From assembly GCF_900188225.1 (NCBI RefSeq), contig NZ_FZOC01000003.1:248001-312000 (forward strand): 64,000 nt of DNA. The letters are read 5' to 3'. Both the position numbers and the translations under genes were made by a program. Below, in pieces: positions 1 through 7,762 of the stretch (within the stretch, counting starts at the first letter, position 1; each line of letters begins with the position of its first letter). This DNA comes from Humidesulfovibrio mexicanus. GTDB lineage: Bacteria; Desulfobacterota; Desulfovibrionia; Desulfovibrionales; Desulfovibrionaceae. The notes under the pieces were generated by a model, which was given only the letters and a program-made list of their open reading frames with translations, was not told the DNA's origin and ran no database searches.

Positions 1-592
1 CGTTCGCGTCCGTCAGGTGAAAGACGACTCGCAAAAAGGTTTCGTGTGCGTCGATGATCACCCGGCTGACCAGGTGGCCGCGCAGGGAGTTGAGCCTGGG
101 CGCGTCGTTCTGCCACAGGCCGTGCAGCTCCACCACGTGGCGCGCGGGCCCGCGCAGGAAGTAGACCCTTGCCTGGCCGGGCTCGCGGTCGGTGGCGAAA
201 ACGGCGGCAAAGCCCTTGGCCGTTTCGGAGAACTGGTGGGAGCGCAGGCGGAAGGGGGCGTCGTCGTCGGGCTGGTCCTCTTCGCCCGCGCCGCCAGCCA
301 GGCCTTCCAGGCGCTTGCCCTGGGTCTGCAGCCGGGCGGCCTCGGTTTCCAGCGCCTTGCCCGCGTGGTCCAGCAGCCAATGCCCGGCCTCCTGCTCGGC
401 CAGGCGCAGACGGCTTACGGCCCGGCGGATTTCGCCCTTGGCCGGACGCTCGGCCCACAGGCTGGACAGGCTGAGCACGCCGGGCAGGTGCAGGGCGTCC
501 GTTCCTGCTGCCAGGGAAAAGAGCGTGAAGGCGGCGCAGAGGAACCCGCACAAGAGGGCCCAGGGGATGAGGCGTGCCGGGAGCCGGTTCAT
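1..592 (-). CDS. Secreted AMIN-like domain protein, 3' end cut by window edge
   Basis: The gene starts at an ATG that overlaps the tssM stop (ATGA) and runs off the left edge, leaving about 197 residues visible. The N-terminus (about residues 1-30) is a hydrophobic signal or anchor segment. An alpha-helical charged stretch follows, then an acidic linker (EEDQPDDDA). The last 60 or so visible residues alternate beta-strand-like blocks (VYFLRGPARHVVELHG) resembling AMIN domains, which bind periplasmic polymers such as peptidoglycan. Because it is translationally coupled to the membrane-complex gene tssM, it may help anchor the secretion complex to the cell wall. The domain call comes from pattern resemblance only. 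Confidence 0.65.
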   Translation of the reverse strand, partial: MNRLPARLIPWALLCGFLCAAFTLFSLAAGTDALHLPGVLSLSSLWAERPAKGEIRRAVSRLRLAEQEAGHWLLDHAGKALETEAARLQTQGKRLEGLAGGAGEEDQPDDDAPFRLRSHQFSETAKGFAAVFATDREPGQARVYFLRGPARHVVELHGLWQNDAPRLNSLRGHLVSRVIIDAHETFLRVVFHLTDAN

Positions 593-3500
593 TGCTGGCC
601 TCCCGCGCCGTTGGGGGCTTCGGCGGCAACGCCGGAGGCGTCGCCCCCCAGGCCCCGCCCGCAGGCGGCCACGGTCTGCGGCAGGCGCAAGACCGGGTAG
701 TCGCCCAGGTTCAGCACGGCCTTGGCCCCGGTGAGCTTGTAGGACACCTGGATGCTGGTGACGCCCAGGCCCTCCAGGATGGTGCGCTTGTCCGGGAAAT
801 CGCGGGGCACGAAGACCTCCCGGCCGTCGCGGAAATCGCGCACGAAGTCGCGGAAGCCGAAGGCTCCGGGCCAGGTCTTCTTGAGCACGCCCTCCCGGAA
901 GGCGATCTCCAGGGTCACGTCTCCGCAGGTCGCGGGCTCCCACACGAAATCGCGGGAGTCCGGGTAGTTGTAGTTGTCCAGCTGCTGTTGCCCCGCCGCG
1001 CACTGCAGGCGCAGGGTGGCGGAGTAGGGTTCGCTTTGCGCTTCCTGGTTCACGTTCACGGGCAGGGCCTCCACGCGCACGGTGTACTTGGGCTGCACCT
1101 GCTGCCTGCGCAGGGAGCCCGCGTCGAGCACGTCCAGGAAGGACGCTTCGAAGGGGAAGGGCACGCCAAGCCAGCTGCCGCTGAACCACCCGCGCGAGTG
1201 GCGGCGCAGGAAGGGCTTGGCCGGACCCTGGGCGAAGGCGTTCACCAGCCCTTTTTCGCCGAAAAGCGCCTCCCATTGGCCGGACTCGGGCACGTTGCGC
1301 GCCTCGGCCAGCACCTGCGCCTCCCACAAATCGTTCAGAGCGCAGGCGGATTCGTCCGTCGTCAAGATGACCAGGAAGGTGAGCGGCCCGCCCATGATTT
1401 GCCACATGGGCTCTTCCTCGGGCTTGCCGTCGCCCGCCAGCAGACGCAGGCGGTGCAGGGCGGCCACGGCAAGGTCCACGGCTGTGGGTTGGCCTCCAGC
1501 CGGGGCGGTCTGGGCCTGGACGTTTTTGCCGGAGGGCTGCGGCGCCGCGCCCCCCGCGCCGCCGTAATGCTGCGAGGCGAAGCGGAACGCGGCCTCCTTG
1601 GAGGCGGTCACGGGCTGGAAGGCCTCAAGTTGCTTCATGTATTCGTCAAAGGCGGCCGTGGCCTGGACGATCTTGTCCGTGCGGTTGCGCACGTGCTCGC
1701 TGAAGGCGCCCAGCATCTTGCCCAGGCCCACCTTGACCTCTCCCTCCACCTTGGCCTCCAGCGAGGCGCTTTGCTCCTTGGAGCGCTGGTATTCCAGCAG
1801 CACCGTCGCCCGCTCGGGAATGTGCGTCCAGGCAGGCTGTGGTCCGAGCTTGGCCACGGAGGCGAACTCCGTGCGCATCCGCTGCAGCAGGCGGAAATAG
1901 GGGTTGTCCAGGGTGGACATGGCGGCGCCGGCCGAAAGCCAGTCCGCGCGCACGGCCAGTTTGTCCTGGCCCATTTGGAAGTCCGTGGCGAAAAGCCTCC
2001 ATTCTTCGTAGAACCGCTGCTGGTACCACAGCCAGAAGGCCGCAATGCGGCCCTGGAAGTGTTTGGGATCCTCCACGGTCTGCTCCAGCCCTGCCAGCAG
2101 GCTGACGATGGCCTCCCTGCCCTTGGCGGTGAAGGCCGCGCCCACCTGGGGACCGGCGGGCGCCTGCCCCAGGCCGGGCCAGAAGTCGTCCAGGGTCACC
2201 TCGGCCAGTTCCGGGCGCGATCCGGCCCATTGGGCCAGCCAGTGCAGGTTCACGCCTTCGGCGTCGATGAGCCGCGCGGCCCAGGCCTGCAGCTCCTTTC
2301 GCTCGCGTTCCAGCATTGGGGCGTCTTCTTCCCAGGCCGCGTAGGAGCGGTACATGTCCGGGAAGAAGGCGGCCACCTCCGGCAGCCTGCCGCCGAAGGC
2401 CAGGGCCAGTCCGTCCACAGGGTCGCGGCCGTCCAGCCTCGGCTGCGACTTCGTCTCCCGCGCGGTGAGCACATCGATGCGCCAGACCAGATACTCCAGG
2501 CCCTTGGCCATGGAATCGTCGGTTCGGCTTGCGTCCATTGCCGCCAACTGCGCGTTCATGGCCTTGTCCATGTGGTTCAGGGTGTGCTGGCGGAACCATG
2601 TGCAATAGCGCCGCTTGAGCTCCGCCAGGGTCTGCTCGCCCTCTTCGAAGCCCATGAGCGGCCAGAAGCCGCCGTGCAGGTCGCGCTCCATGTCCACGAT
2701 GCGGTCGCGCAAAAGCCCCAGCTGCACCATGTCCGCGTCCAGGCCAAGGCCCAGGGCCGGGGCCTTGGGAAAGGCCGCGTACACGGGGTCCATGGCGCGG
2801 CGGGTCTTCACGTAGGCCATGGAGGACAGGCCCACCACGGCCAGCATGGCCAGCAGCCAGGCCAAAAGCCCAAGGCCGCGCGTGGCCGTGCGCCAGGTGA
2901 TGTATTCGTCGATGTGGCGGAAGAGCCCGCGCTCCCTGGGCAGGATGGTGGAGAAGAAATCGTGCAGGAACAACCCGCGCCCGGTGTCGGGCAGCCGCCA
3001 CTCCTTGCCTTTGAGGGACTCCAGGGCGCCCAGCACGCCGGAGCGCGTCATGCCCGATTGCCGCCCGCTGGAGACGAACAGGCCGCGCAAAAACGGCGTC
3101 TCCTGGTAGGGGTTCTCGCAAAAAGCCCCCTCGATGAAGGCGTCGATGAGCGGGATGAGGCGTTCGAACTCGTCCGGGAACAGGGCCGCCTTGCCGTCGG
3201 CCGCGCCGTTTTCCGCCGCCAGCAGCAGGCGCATGTCCTTGAGCCGACGCGACACGTGGGCCAGGGCCGCATCGGCGAACTGGCGCGGGGCGCGGCGCTC
3301 CTCAGCGTTTAGAAGGCCCACGGCCTGGCCGCGCTCCTCCTTGGGCAGAAGGTCGCACAGGGCGGTCATGCCCAGCACCAGGTCCAGCTTGGTGATGAGC
3401 ACATACACCGGGAACTTGGCCCCCAGCCCGCGCATGAGCTGGTCCAGCCGCAGGCGGATGGAGCGCCCGTACTCGGAGAGCGCATCCGCGTCGTCCGAGA

Positions 3501-4158
3501 GCAGGCGGTTCATGGGCAGGGTCACCACCACGCCGGAGAGGGGTTCGCGGCGGCGGTAGCGGGAAAGCAGGGAGAGGAAGCGCTCCCATTCCTCGCGGTC
3601 GGCCTCCTGGTCCAGGGGGATGGCGTAGCGCCCCGTGGTGTCCAGCACCACGGCCTCCTCGAAGAACCACCAGTCGCAGTTGCGCGTGCCCGCGATGCCC
3701 TTGGCCGGACCCGCGTCGCTGAGGATGGTGGTGAGGCGCGCGTGGGACACCGCGGTGGATTTGCCCGAGGCGGTTTCGCCGAAGACCATGAACCAGGGCA
3801 GGGTGTAGAGCGGGTCGCCGCGCTGCCGCAGTTTGGAGGAGCGCAGCAGGCGCACGGCGGCGGTCCAGCGGTCCTGCAGCTCCTGCAGCTGCCTGCGCTC
3901 ACGCGCCGGGGCCGCTGCCACGGACTGGCTGTCCTGGGCCACCACGCGCTTGATGAACTGGGCCTCGCGGCGGCGGTAGTAGACCCTGCGCAGGAACAGC
4001 GTCAGGAAGACCACGGCCAAGAGCCCGGCCACCATCACCGCGGCGGTCCAATCCGGCCACCCCTCGTGCCGCGCCAGCAGCACGGCCCCCACGGCGGCGG
4101 CGCCGAGCAGGGCCAGCAGCAAAACGATCTTCAGCGCGGTGATGAGCATTCGAGCCAT
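589..4158 (-). CDS. tssM: Type VI secretion inner-membrane protein TssM (IcmF/VasK)
   Basis: At 1189 aa this has the usual length of TssM, the core of the T6SS envelope complex that links TssL in the inner membrane to the lipoprotein TssJ. Two N-terminal membrane helices (about residues 5-28 and 38-57) are followed by a cytoplasmic NTPase domain with Walker A GETASGKS at 127-134. A third helix (LLAWLLAMLAVVGLSSM) begins the long periplasmic part. The C-terminal end is beta-rich, as expected for the TssJ-binding region. An intact Walker A suggests the NTPase-competent form; some TssM proteins lack it. It lies 44 nt after tssL and overlaps the following gene by 4 nt. Confidence 0.97.
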   Translation of the reverse strand: MARMLITALKIVLLLALLGAAAVGAVLLARHEGWPDWTAAVMVAGLLAVVFLTLFLRRVYYRRREAQFIKRVVAQDSQSVAAAPARERRQLQELQDRWTAAVRLLRSSKLRQRGDPLYTLPWFMVFGETASGKSTAVSHARLTTILSDAGPAKGIAGTRNCDWWFFEEAVVLDTTGRYAIPLDQEADREEWERFLSLLSRYRRREPLSGVVVTLPMNRLLSDDADALSEYGRSIRLRLDQLMRGLGAKFPVYVLITKLDLVLGMTALCDLLPKEERGQAVGLLNAEERRAPRQFADAALAHVSRRLKDMRLLLAAENGAADGKAALFPDEFERLIPLIDAFIEGAFCENPYQETPFLRGLFVSSGRQSGMTRSGVLGALESLKGKEWRLPDTGRGLFLHDFFSTILPRERGLFRHIDEYITWRTATRGLGLLAWLLAMLAVVGLSSMAYVKTRRAMDPVYAAFPKAPALGLGLDADMVQLGLLRDRIVDMERDLHGGFWPLMGFEEGEQTLAELKRRYCTWFRQHTLNHMDKAMNAQLAAMDASRTDDSMAKGLEYLVWRIDVLTARETKSQPRLDGRDPVDGLALAFGGRLPEVAAFFPDMYRSYAAWEEDAPMLERERKELQAWAARLIDAEGVNLHWLAQWAGSRPELAEVTLDDFWPGLGQAPAGPQVGAAFTAKGREAIVSLLAGLEQTVEDPKHFQGRIAAFWLWYQQRFYEEWRLFATDFQMGQDKLAVRADWLSAGAAMSTLDNPYFRLLQRMRTEFASVAKLGPQPAWTHIPERATVLLEYQRSKEQSASLEAKVEGEVKVGLGKMLGAFSEHVRNRTDKIVQATAAFDEYMKQLEAFQPVTASKEAAFRFASQHYGGAGGAAPQPSGKNVQAQTAPAGGQPTAVDLAVAALHRLRLLAGDGKPEEEPMWQIMGGPLTFLVILTTDESACALNDLWEAQVLAEARNVPESGQWEALFGEKGLVNAFAQGPAKPFLRRHSRGWFSGSWLGVPFPFEASFLDVLDAGSLRRQQVQPKYTVRVEALPVNVNQEAQSEPYSATLRLQCAAGQQQLDNYNYPDSRDFVWEPATCGDVTLEIAFREGVLKKTWPGAFGFRDFVRDFRDGREVFVPRDFPDKRTILEGLGVTSIQVSYKLTGAKAVLNLGDYPVLRLPQTVAACGRGLGGDASGVAAEAPNGAGGQQ

Positions 4159-4202
4159 TGTCCAGCGTATCCTTGCGGCGGGGGCTCAGGCCCCGCTGTC
4201 TT

Positions 4203-4916
4203 TCAATTCAGGTGGCCGAGCCACTGGCGCGCCCAGGCCGCCAGAAGCGAGGCGTAGGCCGCGTGCAGGTAAACGGCCGTGGCCAGGGGCACGCCCAGCA
4301 GCGCCAGCAGCTTCAGGGCCGGAACCAGCCGTCGGGGCGGCTCGGCCGCGCCGCGCCGGGCATAGGCCTCGGGAAACAGGCGGCCATCCAGGTCCGGGCC
4401 GCGCACCAGCAGGCGGTCCAGGCTCTCGCGCGTCAGGCTCGACAGCTCCTCGCGCCCGCCCTGGCCGTAGTAGCGCCCGGTAAAGCCCATGGTCAGGCAG
4501 GCGGCGTAGATCTCCAGCACCCCGCGCACGCGTCCGGTCGCGTCCTCTTCCTCGAAGAGCGCCCCTTGGGCCCCCTGGCCCGCCTGGACCCTGGCCTTGA
4601 GGGCGGCCAGACGCTCGTAGAATTCCTCGCCCGCGTTCACCGTGCCGAAGCGTTCGCGTTGCAGGCTTTTTTTGAGCCATTCGTGCCGCCCCGGCCATTG
4701 GGAGCTGAGCACGGCCTCGTCGGCGAAGGCGCACACGGCGAACAGGGCGTCCTCGACATCCTCGGCCCGTTGCGCGCGCGAAGCCGCAACGGCCTGGTCC
4801 AGCAAACGGTCCATGTCCGCCCTGGCCGTGGCGAAGGGCACGTCGGCCAGCTGCGGCTCGCGGGCCAGCAGGGCGGCGAAGGCCGCCGGAGGGAGGAACC
4901 TGTCCACAAGCGCCAT
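4203..4916 (-). CDS. tssL: Type VI secretion inner-membrane protein TssL (DotU/IcmH)
   Basis: This 237-aa protein matches the short TssL form: a cytoplasmic helical DotU domain followed by one C-terminal membrane helix (about residues 200-230, LLALLGVPLATAVYL) and no peptidoglycan-binding extension. The family signature is visible as an aromatic and acidic helix around FAVCAFADEAVL and the GxxxFYERL-like segment (GEEFYERLAAL). TssL binds TssM, and with TssK recruits the baseplate. The absence of an OmpA/SPOR domain means wall anchoring must come from another protein, perhaps the AMIN-like protein at the left edge. It starts 3 nt after the tssK stop. Confidence 0.95.
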   Translation of the reverse strand: MALVDRFLPPAAFAALLAREPQLADVPFATARADMDRLLDQAVAASRAQRAEDVEDALFAVCAFADEAVLSSQWPGRHEWLKKSLQRERFGTVNAGEEFYERLAALKARVQAGQGAQGALFEEEDATGRVRGVLEIYAACLTMGFTGRYYGQGGREELSSLTRESLDRLLVRGPDLDGRLFPEAYARRGAAEPPRRLVPALKLLALLGVPLATAVYLHAAYASLLAAWARQWLGHLN

Positions 4917-4919
4917 GGG

Positions 4920-6311
4920 CTATCTCCCGATGACCGCGAGCTGGGCGTCCAGATCGGCCGGGGCCTCGTCCCAGTATATGGACAGGCTGCGGCTGGCCGC
5001 CACATCGGCCCATTGCGGGCTTTCCACGCCGATGCGGAAATAGAGGGCTCCCGGCCTGCGGGGCAGCCCGGCGGGCGGATGTTCGCTGAAGCCCAGGGGA
5101 ATGCCCGGCACGGCCCGCACCAGAAGCGAGGCCATGCCGCCCGTGGCCGAGAGCTTGAGCAGCCGCTGGGCCGAGGCGCGCATGGACTCCGGATCTGCGG
5201 AATCCGAAGCCAGGGCCAGCCAGAATTCGCCGCCCTCGGCGAGCACGGGTTGCGGTATCTCCAGGCTCCAGTACGGATCTTTGAAGGCGAAGCGCGCGGC
5301 CCAGCGCGGCCCGGCGGAGATGGCGTCCACCAGCTTGACCACAACGTCGCGCGCGGTGCGGAAGCAGCGGCCCAGGTCCTCGTGGTCGTATTCGGGCAGG
5401 AGCTTGCCGCCCTCCCAGGTCTCGCCCAGGGCGCCCACCTCAAGGGAGAACACCGAAAGTTCGGCCACCAGCTCGCGCACGATGCCGTACGCCTCCCACG
5501 GGGAGAGGGCCGGGGAGCGCAGGGCGTGGTCCAGGCGCGCGGCGAAGCGCGACAGGCTGCGCAGGGCCATGAGCAGCACGGCCAGCTCGCCCACGGCCCC
5601 GCCGCGGCCGGAGAGGTTCTTGTAGCCCTCCAGCTGGCGCGCCTTGCCCACCACGCGGTCGCGCATCTCGTTGACCAGGGCGGCCAGGCAGGGCGCGGCG
5701 CGCACCGTGAGGCTGGCCGGGGCGAAGCCGGGATCCAGGCGCAGGGTCTCGCCTTCGCGGGTCAGCCGGGCCAGGGGCACCAGGGAGTGGCCGCCCAGGT
5801 CCGTCACTTCCGGCTCGAAGACGATGCGCAGCACGCTTTTCAGGCGGCTCACGCCTGCATCCGGCCCGTCGCCGTACTGGTCGCGCAGGGTCTCGGGCTC
5901 GGCCAGCACGGCCCAGCGGGTGGGGGCTTCGGCCAGGGCGTCCGGCGTGTCGACCTCGGTGACGTTGGGCTCGTCCGGGCGGATGGAGCGCAGGGCCACG
6001 TAGACGGTCATGCCGCCATCGGCGGGTATGGACTCCAGCGGCACGCGGCGCGGTGCGCACACGGCGTCGCCGGGGAAATTGGCCAGCAGCAGGCCGCAGC
6101 CGGCCGGGAACAGCACCGAGAGCTTTGCGAACTCCATGCGCCCGGCGGCCAGCGCCCCGGCGTCCGGCTCCATCTCGGCCACGCCCCACAGCCAGGGGCG
6201 CACGGTGGAAAGCAACGATTCCAGGGACTCCGCCAGCCGCCTGTCGGTGAGCTGGAGGTGCTGGGGCTGCAGGAACAGCCCGTGGTGCCAGTAGACGGGG
6301 CCTTCGGACAC
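4920..6311 (-). CDS. tssK: Type VI secretion baseplate protein TssK
   Basis: A 463-aa protein with the characteristic TssK N-terminus (PVYWHHGLFLQPQHLQL), the shell domain shared with phage receptor-binding proteins. TssK trimers connect the TssEFG baseplate wedges to the TssJLM membrane complex. The start codon is GTG, and its first G is also the last base of the tssJ TAG stop, so translation is probably coupled. The length is normal for the family and no frame disruption is visible. Confidence 0.96.
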   Translation of the reverse strand: MSEGPVYWHHGLFLQPQHLQLTDRRLAESLESLLSTVRPWLWGVAEMEPDAGALAAGRMEFAKLSVLFPAGCGLLLANFPGDAVCAPRRVPLESIPADGGMTVYVALRSIRPDEPNVTEVDTPDALAEAPTRWAVLAEPETLRDQYGDGPDAGVSRLKSVLRIVFEPEVTDLGGHSLVPLARLTREGETLRLDPGFAPASLTVRAAPCLAALVNEMRDRVVGKARQLEGYKNLSGRGGAVGELAVLLMALRSLSRFAARLDHALRSPALSPWEAYGIVRELVAELSVFSLEVGALGETWEGGKLLPEYDHEDLGRCFRTARDVVVKLVDAISAGPRWAARFAFKDPYWSLEIPQPVLAEGGEFWLALASDSADPESMRASAQRLLKLSATGGMASLLVRAVPGIPLGFSEHPPAGLPRRPGALYFRIGVESPQWADVAASRSLSIYWDEAPADLDAQLAVIGR

Positions 6312-6961
6312 TAGTCGCCTCCCATGCGCTGAATGGAGCGGGGCCCGAGCAGCAGGTCCATCTGCAGGCTTCCGGGGCTGTACACGTCGGACTTCCAGAA
6401 AAGCATTCCCTCCTGGTCCACCTTGAGGGGGAACTGCCAGGAGCGCGTCACCATTCCGGGGTCAAGGTCGTAATACCCGGCCGCCACGGCCAGAAACTGC
6501 GCGCCCTCGGCCCGGTCCAGCACCAGCGTGGTCTGGCTGCCGGGGCTTATGTAGCGCCGCTCGAAATGCACCACGGACTTGTCGAAGCGGTCGCAGGCCA
6601 ACAGCTTGCGGATGCCGCCCTGGTTGGCCGCCAGCTCCTCGAAGGCCGCGGTGTCGCTCAGCTGAAAGATGCACAACAGCACGTTGTGCGAGTAACCGTC
6701 GTAGCTGTTCAGCTCCGGGTCGGCGTTGAGTTCAAGGGTCAAGGCGTGCGGCGCGTAGCCCCATTTGACCGCCTGCGGGCTGTCGGCCTTCTGCGGCACT
6801 TCGTAGGGCTTGGGCGGCGGCAGCGGCGGTTTGCTGGAGCACCCGCCCGCAAGCGCGGAAGCCATGGCCAGCGCGCAGGCGAGCAAGAGCGCGGCAGACC
6901 GCGAACGGGCTGTCCGGCCTGGGCGCGGCCTTTCGGTTTTTTGCGCAGCGGCGCTTGGCAT
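6311..6961 (-). CDS. tssJ: Type VI secretion outer-membrane lipoprotein TssJ
   Basis: A 216-aa lipoprotein. A basic N-region (RPGRTARSRS) precedes a hydrophobic core and the lipobox ending ALAGGC, with lipidation expected on the Cys at about residue 41. The mature part carries the SciN/VasD-type beta-sandwich pattern, including VVHFERRYISPG and LAVAAGYYDLD. TssJ anchors TssM to the outer membrane. The N-region is long for a signal peptide, so an internal start is possible. The gene is followed without a gap by tssK. Confidence 0.93.
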   Translation of the reverse strand: MPSAAAQKTERPRPGRTARSRSAALLLACALAMASALAGGCSSKPPLPPPKPYEVPQKADSPQAVKWGYAPHALTLELNADPELNSYDGYSHNVLLCIFQLSDTAAFEELAANQGGIRKLLACDRFDKSVVHFERRYISPGSQTTLVLDRAEGAQFLAVAAGYYDLDPGMVTRSWQFPLKVDQEGMLFWKSDVYSPGSLQMDLLLGPRSIQRMGGD

Positions 6962-6994
6962 CAGCGTATTCCTCCAGCCATTCTTCTCGCTACC

Positions 6995-7762
6995 TCATGC
7001 CAAATCAACAGTAAAGACGCTGGCGTCGTCGGCGTCGGGGAAGGCCCCGAACACCAGGGACTCTGGGGTCTCGTTCAGGCGCACGAAATAGGACTCCGCG
7101 GCTGTGAGTTCGTTCTGCACGCCCCAGGCCGTGAATTCCCGCCCGCCCAGGTCCAGGCGCATTCCGCGCACGGGGTAGTGCAGGGTGCTGGTCTGCGGAA
7201 TGCTTCCGGCCTGGCCCACGCCGTGGGCGTCGGGCTCCGCGCCGGTTGCGCCCAGCATGGCCCCGCGCCAGGGGTCGCGGCCCGGCCCCACCTCCAGCCA
7301 GAAGCCCAGCCCCGGCAGCGGGTGCGGCGCAAGGCGGTATTCCTGCGCGTTGTTCTGCCTGGGCGCGTTGGCGCGGGCCACGGCTTTGACCCCCAGGCCC
7401 TGCGGGGCCACCTCCGCGCCCTTGAGGGGCGTGGGCAGCTCCGCCGCCGCCACCTTGCCGCCCGAGGGCGACAGCAGGATGGGAAAGCCGTGGCCGTGGG
7501 CCGCCTGGGCGGCCAGGGCCAGGCAGGAGAGCCCCTGCCTGGTGGTCTTCTCCGCGAAGCGCGCGGCCTGGCCCACGATGATCCAGCAGCCGCACTGGGG
7601 GGCGCACAGTTCTGGCGCGGCCGCGGCCCAGGCCATGTTCGGCAGGTCGTCGGCCCAGAAGTGGCCGCCGGGCGCAAGGCCGTAGCGGGCTATCTCCTGG
7701 TAGAGCAGCCGGGCCAGGCCCTCGTCCTTGTCCAGCATGGTGATGAAGGCGCTCTTTTTCAT
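6995..7762 (-). CDS. Hypothetical protein inside the T6SS operon
   Basis: A 255-aa protein of unknown function. Its ATG overlaps the clpV stop (ATGA) and it ends 33 nt before tssJ, so it is part of the operon. No signal peptide or membrane helix is visible. The N-terminus (MKKSAFITMLDKDEGLARLLYQEI) is helical and the remainder is Gly, Pro and Ala rich with beta-strand-like blocks (CWIIVG, GFPILLSP, FWLEVGPG). The closing segment (ESYFVRLNETPESLVFGAF) looks like a compact conserved end. It could be a cytoplasmic accessory or chaperone of this T6SS subtype, but this is inferred from position alone. Confidence 0.85.
   Translation of the reverse strand: MKKSAFITMLDKDEGLARLLYQEIARYGLAPGGHFWADDLPNMAWAAAAPELCAPQCGCWIIVGQAARFAEKTTRQGLSCLALAAQAAHGHGFPILLSPSGGKVAAAELPTPLKGAEVAPQGLGVKAVARANAPRQNNAQEYRLAPHPLPGLGFWLEVGPGRDPWRGAMLGATGAEPDAHGVGQAGSIPQTSTLHYPVRGMRLDLGGREFTAWGVQNELTAAESYFVRLNETPESLVFGAFPDADDASVFTVDLA

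Noticed and set aside
574-3312. Long plus-strand frame opposite tssM
   Set aside because: It has no family resemblance and mirrors codon bias of the real minus-strand gene.
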